A DNA stretch of 64,000 nt, from assembly GCF_021462225.1 (NCBI RefSeq), contig NC_061801.1, positions 10,164,125-10,228,124 on the forward strand, read 5' to 3'. Positions within the stretch are counted from its first letter, which is position 1; every line of letters starts with the position of its first letter. The position numbers and the translations under genes were made by a program. The notes below the pieces were generated by a model, which worked only from the letters and a program-made list of their open reading frames with translations, had not been told where the DNA came from and ran no database searches. The DNA comes from Girardinichthys multiradiatus. Taxonomy: Eukaryota; Chordata; Actinopteri; Cyprinodontiformes; Goodeidae. Below, in pieces: positions 56,421 to 64,000 of the stretch.

Positions 56421-56740
56421 TTGTTTTTCTGTTTTTTGCGTTATAAGATATATTCTGCATAAATCTTTATGTCCTTAAATACATATATACAATATACACA
56501 TATACAAGGTGCAATTGCGACTTCAGTATGAGGTTGTTTGGTACTCTATTAAAGTTTGGTACTCTATTTTTGTGTGTAAGTTAAAACAGTAAATGCCTAA
56601 ATTTTCCTTGAGGTTGTTCCTCTAAAGGTGTCTTCACAGACAGATACACAAAAATACAGATAGACTTTAACAAAGGAATGCAAATGAATACAGTAAGTAA
56701 CAAACCTCAACTTTTTTTTTGTTTCTTAACAAGCTAGTCT

Positions 56741-57441
56741 TGCTATGAATCAGAAAAAGGCGGACTCAAGATTCAGCCAGACACAGTACTGAAAGTTTAA
56801 AAGGTTTATTTAGCCACAGGAAAACGTCACACAGGTAACACTCCTCACAGCTTCCAGGAATCACTGAGGCAGAAAGAGGGATTAGTGACTTGTAGTCTCT
56901 CCAGATTTTGCAGGGATCAGAAAAGCCACTAACCTGCTTTTGTCTTGAGTGGAACTTGAAACCCAGAGGGGAAACCTCAGTGGGCGGCAGGCGGTGATCT
57001 CCACAGCACAGGTAAGAAGTGACTCCAGGCTGAATAATCCGAGGGCTAGACTGGCTCAATAATCCAAGAACAGAAACAGGGTCAACGATCGGAACAAGAG
57101 GCGTCAGGCAAGGGGCAGGCAGAGGCAAAAACCAGATGCAGGAAACAAGGTCGACAACAAGAATCCAAATAGTCCGACAGGGAGCAGGCAGAAGCATAAA
57201 TCCAAAAGGCAAGGCAAGGTCAAGAACAATGATCCGACAGGAAGGAACGCTGGATATCTACTCACACGATGGCTTTCAAAAATCTGGCACCGTCTGCTTG
57301 TCAGAGTCGGTATATATCAGGGAAGACACAGGTGTATGGCATGCCACAGATTGCACTACACTGCAGCAGCCACCAGGTGCATCTAATCTGCTGATTGCAG
57401 CCAGGGAGACAGGGTAGAGCAGACGTGCCAGAATCATAACA
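56741..57441 (-). mobile_element. Solo LTR, 701 bp, TSD AGTCT
   Basis: On the minus strand it starts TGTTATGATTCTGG and ends CTGATTCATAGCA. The 5-bp duplication AGTCT is perfect (56736-56740 and 57442-57446). Minus-strand order fits an LTR: a TATA-like 'ctgatatataccgac' (about 57308), then an AATAAA at about 56804-56809 near the end. The 148-codon minus frame inside (56766-57212) crosses these signals and is not a credible gene. This family differs from those at 12881 and 40631. Confidence 0.83.
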
Positions 57442-57446
57442 AGTCT

Positions 57447-59104
57447 TGGGATTGCAGCACAGCCAAAGGCGACTAAAAGTTAGAAAAGTGGCTGTATTAA
57501 ACTTAAATGAGCCATGGCTTCAGAATAAGTTGACTTATTTATTTATTTTAGACTGTTTATTATTATTGTTTATTATTCATTTCTTGATATTATGCAGTTG
57601 AGGAAGGCAGTTTTTGTACAGAATGTTTACCAATTTATAATTTTAGTGTTGCTGAGGGAAATGATTTTAATATTCGAGATAACTAGCTATATGACAGTAA
57701 ATGTTCTGCTAGTGTTTGTCAGATGGGCTTACTCATTAGGATTTTACAAGTGACATAATTATAAAAACATATTTTCTAAGCATTAATTTCCTAGAATATT
57801 ACTAAAAAAGTGTACACCGAGAAACTTTGATATTCCATGTACATGGATGTTTCTGTAAATCTAAAAACTTTGAAACATGTCTGTTCAAAGCTTATGTAAA
57901 CATTATTTTAAAAATATTCAAAGTGAATAATGTATTGGCTGATAAACTTCTGCAATTTTATCACTTCAAAGTTTTACTTTTCTCCTTACCTCGGGTTATC
58001 ACCAGAGGCTTCTTCATACCATTGCACAAACATGTTATAACTGGATGGTTCATTGCCTAAGGGGTAAAATGAGTCAGTGTTCATTTTTCATTTAGCAGAA
58101 AGACCTTAGGCACACAATGGTTCTATGTGTTGACCACAGTACTCTCACCAGAGGGGTCATGAACCAAAGAAACCTACCCTCTATCCTTTTCATTTTGGTC
58201 TCACAGTCTTATTCCCCCAGTTATTATTGTTTAAGGTTGATTCTGGGAAAGTTGGATGGCCACTGTGGCGGTTTCTCCAGCAATTTCTTAGTGCTTGTAT
58301 TTATTTCATTATATTTTCTTTTTCACCAGTAAAGTTGGTTTAAAATGGGTCTTTTCTGCAATATTTCTTTGAGACAGTTGGGTGCAAACATTTGGTAAAC
58401 AGCTCTCTTATGTTTGGTTAGATTGCTAGCCATATTGATCTCCATTTTTTCTGAAATGTTAAGAAATGGCTGGGGAGATAACTTATTACGATGCAACATG
58501 ACGAAGTGGAAGAATCCATCAGTCTGCTGAAAGCAGGGGACAAGCTACAACATCTGAAAATTTTAATGATTGGAAATTGTCATTAGTTAAATTTTTTCAG
58601 TTTTGTAGTTATGATTTGTTGGCTTTATCTAGTTCCCTATGTTTATTAAATGTTGTTTGTAAGTGTCCTTCCGCCTCGATTTGTGTAGGGTAGCCTCTTT
58701 GTATATATTTCCCCAGTGTGGTTAGGTCAGTCATGTTTGTTATCTTTATTTGTGTTTGGCTTAGTTGACCTCATTTTCGTTTAGGCCATTTTTATATATT
58801 TAGATTTTTTGCTTTTCCATGGATTTTATTACTTATTTTGGAGAAAATAATTGAGGGAATATTTTTTGTAGCTTTATTATTTTCTTCTTTGTTCTTTCTT
58901 TTTTTAAAACAAACTTAAATGTTTCAGATCATCAAACATATTTTAATATTGTAGAAAGATAATCTGAGTAAATACAACGTGCAGTTTTCAAATGATGATT
59001 AACCAAGCTGGCCCTATGTGAAAGAATAATCATCTGTCTTGTGAATTAACCACATTTTGTGGAAAAGCTAAGGTTAATTTCCCTAGCCACAACCAGCAAT
59101 GGCT
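57447..59104. other. No gene recognised
   Basis: AT-rich sequence. The frames at 57827 and 58117 show only chance hydrophobic stretches. The T-rich part at about 58600-58900 recalls the solo LTR wording but has no ends. Confidence 0.4.
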
Positions 59105-59885
59105 ACTGCCAGACCCGTAGAACCAAAGAATCGTTGAAACGGAACCAAAAGGGACACATCTTACTCTATAATTAACAAGACATTAGAAACAAACTCATTG
59201 ACTTCTATCAGTCTGGAAAGAGATACAAGTTTATTTCTAAGGCTTTCAGACTCTAGTGAACCAAAATGAAAGCAATTATCCACAACTCAAGAGAACATGG
59301 AACAGTAATGAACCTTCCCAGGAATGACCGACCTACCAAACTTACTTCAAAAATGTATCATGGAGTTATCCAGGAGTTTACAAAAGAACAAAGAAACATA
59401 AAGCACTGCAGGGCTCACTTGATTCAAGTGTTTGCAATTCAATAAATTCAATAATAGAAAAGAGATTGGCCAAAAAAAAAACAAACACAGTAATGGGAGG
59501 CTACAAAGCCAAACAAAAGCCCCCAAAAAACGCAAAAACCCTTCTTTTATTTTTAAAAAAGAAATTATCTTTGGGTGTGTCCTCCCCTGTAAAACTAAGC
59601 ATTTAAGAAAAAGAACATGATATTGACAATCAAATACGATGGTGGTAGATAAATGCTTCACTGCTTAGGGATCTGGCAAACTTGCTGTAATTGATGAAAC
59701 CATAAAACAATTGATAAACATTGAATGTGGCTGGGTTTCATGATTTAAAACCCTCCAATGTGGGAACAATTGATAAACATTGAATGTTGCTGGTTTTTAT
59801 GATTTAAAACCCTCCAATGTGGCAAAATCTGAACAATTCTGTAAAGAAGAGTGGACCTAAATTCCTCCACAGTGATGTAAAAGAT
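59105..59885 (+). pseudogene. Tc1-like transposase relic
   Basis: Plus-strand pieces: 'tctaaggctttcagactcta' (59236), 'catggaacagtaatgaacct' (59297), 'aaaaccctccaatgtgg' (59747) and 'aattcctccacagtgatgta' (59860). They run from the DNA-binding region to near the C-terminus of a Tc1-like transposase. There are heavy deletions and frameshifts, and a 59-bp tandem duplication sits in the C-terminal part. Confidence 0.68.
59708..59825 (+). repeat. 59-bp tandem duplication in a Tc1 relic
   Basis: Units 59708-59766 and 59767-59825 differ at a handful of positions. Both contain 'acattgaatgt' and 'aaaaccctccaatgtgg'. Confidence 0.95.
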
Positions 59886-59967
59886 GCAAAACCTTCACAG
59901 CAATGTATGGATGTGCTAAACAATGATTTTTGTATGTACTGGTACACCCCTATTTATTCTCTAAAAA

Positions 59968-60350
59968 ACAGTATGGCAGGAAGACTTCGGTTTGCAAAGT
60001 TTATCTGAATGCACCACAAGACTTCTGGAACAATTTTATTTGGACAGATTTGTCAAAATTCGAGATGGCTGGCCACCACCAGGTTTGGCCAAATAGAGTC
60101 TGTTAGCACAAACACCTCATACCAAGTATCAAGCATGGTGGTGGACAGGAGATGCAGTTACAGCATCTGGACACAATGTATAGACAACTATAACCTCGTG
60201 TTTATACCAAAGTCCTATGGAGTTAAATGTGAGCTATCTCTGCACAGGTAAAACATCAACAGGGCAATGATCTCAATCACAGCAGTGCATCAAAAATGGA
60301 GTGTCTTAAAATGAGAATAAATCTGCGTTTTCAGGTGAGTCAGTCAAAGT
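59968..60350 (+). pseudogene. Second Tc1-like transposase relic
   Basis: 'caccacaagacttctggaac' (60012), 'acaaacacctcataccaagt' (60107), 'catggtggtggacaggagat' (60134) and 'caccaaagtcctatgg'-like wording near 60210 follow the catalytic region of a different Tc1 family from the relic just upstream. Broken in several places. Confidence 0.65.
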
Positions 60351-62454
60351 CTCGATTTTTGAGAAACTGGTTCTAGATTTAATTTGGTTCTAGATTTAAC
60401 CCTTACCTTTTGGATAACAAAGACAATACCTTTTGGAAATAATAGCAAAAAGTCAAACAGAAGATGACTAGTACAAGTTATTGCTGCTCAAGATGGTTCT
60501 ACAAGCTCATGAGATGTACTAGGTTTTCCCCAAAACCGCAATGGGATTTGTGAAAGCTTCTTTAGTCAGATTTACTTAATAACATCTGTACTCCCACACA
60601 CACTCTCTCACACAGATGTCATTTGTAGGGTTTCTAATTAGTATATGCAATTTGGAGATGAGACAGATTCAGATATGGCATTTTACTAATTTCTTCACAT
60701 CAAAAGAATAACTTGGTCATTCTGAAGGCTAAATAAAGATGTGATGTTGAATTTGTGCCATAGAGGAATAGAATACAAGTAAATGCAATGATAAAACAGT
60801 CTGATAAACAGTTTAGTGCTTCCATATCAAATTCAAAGCTCCCTTGCACTACATGTGCAATAATCTGTAAGCAATTAATGTAATTTCTTAAGAGCTCCTC
60901 ACTTAGAGAAGAAGCAAATTTAAAACTGGGTTATTCATATGCCAAAACAATCAAATCTAAAATACTTTCTTCTTTTTTTGTATAGGGAACAATATGACTT
61001 GAGTCTTTGGCATTTGCTAAAGGTTAGAAGACAAAAATATCTGCTCTGGGGATTTGGCAGTGTGAGGCATAAAGATTACACAGCAATGGAAGAAGAAGCT
61101 GTTCTCATGGATCTTTCCAAGTTACAGAAAATGAAAAGAGATTTGTAACTTTCCTCCACTTTCATAAACTGTATTCATGTAATGATCAATGCAAGGTTTG
61201 ACATGTGGACAAAAGAGAAAAAAGGTATTTTGGTGAATGCCACAGACAGACCAACACCCAAACAATAAAAGTGGTGGTAAGAATCTCTGAAGTAGTGTCT
61301 GACAAAAATCCAAATGCAAACTTTGCTTCTTCAGTACTCCTCAAATGTTAACACGTCAATATGCTGCTTGTCTTCCTGTTCGTCTTTGCAACCTTTTACC
61401 ACTTGTGTTAAGAAAGATAAGTAACCTTGAAGTAAGCAGATAAGCTCATTCAGAGGCAATTTATCTCGTTCCTTAACAACATTCATGTTATCTCAATGCT
61501 TGCCTGCTTTATCACACACTTTTCTGAATGACTGGATATAGAAGCCAAAGACGAGGCTACGTACTTGTGAAACTGAGTCTTAAAACCTTTTTTATGACTA
61601 GGAGCTGCTAAAATGACATAATTGAAGTACAAAAACTAGGAACAAATATTGTTGCAACACCTATTGGTTTGTAGAGTAAAGTTTTTCTTTGATGCCATTA
61701 GCATCTTATTATGAGCAATTTGTAGATGGCTGCATACGAAGTTACGAGTTACCATGTTTGCTCATCTATGTTATTATGGACCTTGCTTTGTGCACAGTCA
61801 GGTTGGAACTTGTTGGGACCCACAGCCATGAGTTACAACAGGAAATGCGGTATGGACTTTTCTGGAACTTTCAAAATAAATTGCAATAACCTACATCCGG
61901 CACAACTTAGGAATTGGGGGTAACAGCAAACCTCCCATGATGCCACTGTCCACATAAAACCCGAGGCTGGCCGGTGAGAGAGCACGCTAATGTCTCTTTG
62001 CTGGCAAAAAGACATAAACTCTTCAAACTGGATCCAAGGGTGTCATAAGATCACGCGATCATATGCAAAGTTAAGTGCGAGTGAATCACTGTTTGTGTAC
62101 CCGGTGATTTCATTCATAAAGAAAGGAAATTAAGGTATAAGCATTGCTTTACTTTGTCTCTGAGGCCTGCAGAAGCAAACTGTGTCCCAGAGGATTCCCC
62201 GTAGAGACGCTGTCTCTACAATAGTGAGTGGAGCGTTTTTCCCGGTCTGAGAGGACGACAACAGGAGCCGCATCCCTTGGTAACATGCAGTGTGGTCAGC
62301 GGACAGAACAAGCCGTCTTCCAGCCACTGCTCCGGAGGTTAGCTGGAAGCCAACCCTTTGTTGAAAGAGCTGCCGCACCTTAATAATAATAAGAGAGATA
62401 GAAGTGATTTAGATTGAAATGATCTAAACATTTTTCATTTTATGAAGTTTTGGC
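60351..62454. other. No gene recognised
   Basis: A plus frame at 60939-61148 follows a T-rich tract ending TATAG, like a splice acceptor, but has no domain I know. The part at about 61950-62390 is richer in CpG and includes ATGCAAAG near 62073, so it could be promoter-like or unique DNA. I could not assign either. Confidence 0.35.
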
Positions 62455-63365
62455 AAACCGAGACCACAGGGCCAGCCAGGCAGTCAAGCAGACTCCACGA
62501 TGCACCACCCCGCCCACTACCATGCCCAAGGGAAAGACGCCGGCCCAGCAAGCCGAAGTGTGCCACAGAAAGGCCCCAGCACACGCAGCAAAGAGGCCAC
62601 ACACCCATCCAGAGACGCAGACCCACCTACATCCAGGTCAGCCAAGCAAAAACGATAGAGCCGAGCCAGACCGCAGATCCCCCCGAGCCACCGCCACAGC
62701 AACAACACACATCCTTCTGTGCATTCGTGGGGGCACGGCGAAGACCACTAACCCCAAGCACACACAACCCACCAGGAACCATCCAGCACAAACGAGCATA
62801 CCCCACCCCAGTATGAGGCAGAGAAGCCAGATGCAAGCGCAGAGCTCAGCGACGCCCACCCTGCCGCACCCACGCCCGGAGGTCAGAGCCGCCGCGCACA
62901 GGACCACCGCCCCAACGCCACAGCACGCCATAGAGCGGAGGACGGAATGCAGCAAAGAGCACCCAAAGCAAAAGCTGCACACAAAGCTCACACTGCGCAA
63001 ATGCGCCCCCACCAGCCCCCCAAAAACAAAGCCCCCCATGAAAGTGCACTCCCACAAAAAGGAGACCCACAGCATCCAGGTCCTAGAACATGCCCGACAA
63101 CCATACCCCTGCCAGAAGCAGCTCCGCAAGAAGACCCACCCCGAGGCCCACAAAAGGCAAGAGAGCCCACAGAGCCAAAACCAAAACCCATCCGGAAGCC
63201 GAGACCAATCCACCCTGAGACCAACCCCGGCCAGCCCGCACACTCGAACCATGCAGACCCCCCGAACCCCCTCCCCCAGACAGAAAAGGGACCGGCGTCA
63301 GTAACCGGAACCAAGACAAGGAACCAGAAACCGAGCCGGAACCACCCAAGGCCAAACAACGCCCA
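62455..63365. other. C/A-rich, T-depleted tract
   Basis: The plus strand is dominated by C and A with very little T: 4 of 60 bases at 62581-62640 and 1 of 60 at 63121-63180. Because stop codons need T on this strand and A on the other, long open frames appear on both strands (for example 62450-63304 plus and 62638-63252 minus) without implying protein. There is no tandem period that I can see. The edges are sharp against AT-rich DNA. It may be a repeat family of unknown type or a sequence under strand-biased mutation. Confidence 0.8.
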
Positions 63366-64000
63366 CAAACTTTATTTAAAGGGTGATTTTAAACACAGAA
63401 GATTGGCCATAAAGCGCTGTCCGCACTTATGCATTTTAACCCTTTTATTGATGGTATTTTTAAAGGTGTGTGTTTGATTCTGGTACTAAGCTATCAGCCT
63501 CCTTTGTTAGCTTCAACTGATAACAGGTAAGGACACGTGCTTGCTGCCAAATAATATTTACCCAGAAAGGTTTAGTTTTCAATCCAGTAAATAATGTGTC
63601 CCTAACATCATTTTACTAAATTTGATAACTAAGTAAACACCATTAAGCCCAATTTCTCCAGAAAGATTTGGCTCTTTTCCAAAATATTCCCTTAAATATT
63701 TTACCATTTCCTTTGATAATATTTATTTAAATATTATTTAAAAAATAAAGGCAGCTAATGAGACACCGTTGAGAATTAATCATCCAGAAGGTTGGTTATA
63801 TTTAGCAGATCATTCTTTAAAACATTATTTTATTAAAATAATATTTTATCTGATCTTGCATTGTGAAGGGTTGTCTACAGGTATGCTGATTATTGCCTAT
63901 GTTAGTCCCAAGACTAACTTAACTTCATTTCCAGATTCTTCAAGATAATCCTTGGTTCTCAAACATAAACATTGCATGGTAATGTTGCATCACTCTTTTG
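63366..64000. other. No gene recognised
   Basis: AT-rich sequence to the end of the window without recognisable features. Confidence 0.5.

Noticed and set aside
56766..57212. 148-codon minus frame with cysteines and prolines
   Set aside because: Lies inside a 701-bp solo LTR between TATA and poly(A) signals. No domain.
62450..63304. Long proline/lysine/threonine-rich frame and several overlapping frames on both strands
   Set aside because: The frames arise because T is almost absent on one strand and A on the other. They have no domains and overlap heavily in all phases.

Overview
This window looks like teleost fish nuclear DNA. The sequence is AT-rich and intron-sized, with no bacterial gene layout and no convincing complete host gene. 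Almost everything recognisable is transposable element: an L2/Maui-like LINE, a Rex1-like LINE, an L1-like LINE, two RTE-like LINEs, many Tc1/mariner relics of several families, a Ty3/gypsy remnant, solo LTRs, a PIF/Harbinger-like piece and one retrovirus-like provirus. The mixture points to a ray-finned fish; I cannot name the species. Family names rest on recognition of protein and terminal motifs, without database searches.

Layout. 1-2245: a possible leftward promoter, a Tc1 end, a (GACA)n microsatellite and a LINE 3' fragment. 2400-7242: a nearly full-length L2/Maui-like LINE with esterase ORF1 and endonuclease/RT ORF2, both broken. 8.2-16.4 kb: Tc1 relics, one split by a solo LTR. 16.4-20.3 kb: two related solo LTRs, one holding a Harbinger-like insert and one holding a minus-strand RTE-like LINE. 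20.3-33 kb: Tc1 relics, a minus-strand solo LTR, an internally deleted gypsy element, a short internally deleted Tc1 derivative and one weak host-exon candidate. 33.3-45 kb: a plus-strand RTE-like LINE, then a four-level nest in which a Rex1-like LINE was split by an L1-like LINE, which was split by a solo LTR, which was split by a DD36E Tc1 element. 48.4-55.1 kb: a minus-strand provirus with LTRs identical by eye but a badly defective interior. 55-62 kb: Tc1 pieces and another solo LTR. 62.45-63.37 kb: a striking C/A-rich, T-depleted tract.

The elements do not form a pathway. What they give is a readable order of insertion, because many target-site duplications (TSDs) survive: CAGGT, ACCAG, AGGGG, AGTCT, TTGAATTGTTCT, AATGTCATAATT, a TGAATGGTTTGA core, and TA. 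The most unusual points are the identical-LTR provirus whose reverse transcriptase lacks its catalytic core, the four-level nest, a 343-bp near-perfect tandem duplication inside the old L1, two palindromes in Tc1 relics that look like template-switch mutations, and the T-depleted tract. I saw no CRISPR array, tRNA gene or rRNA gene.
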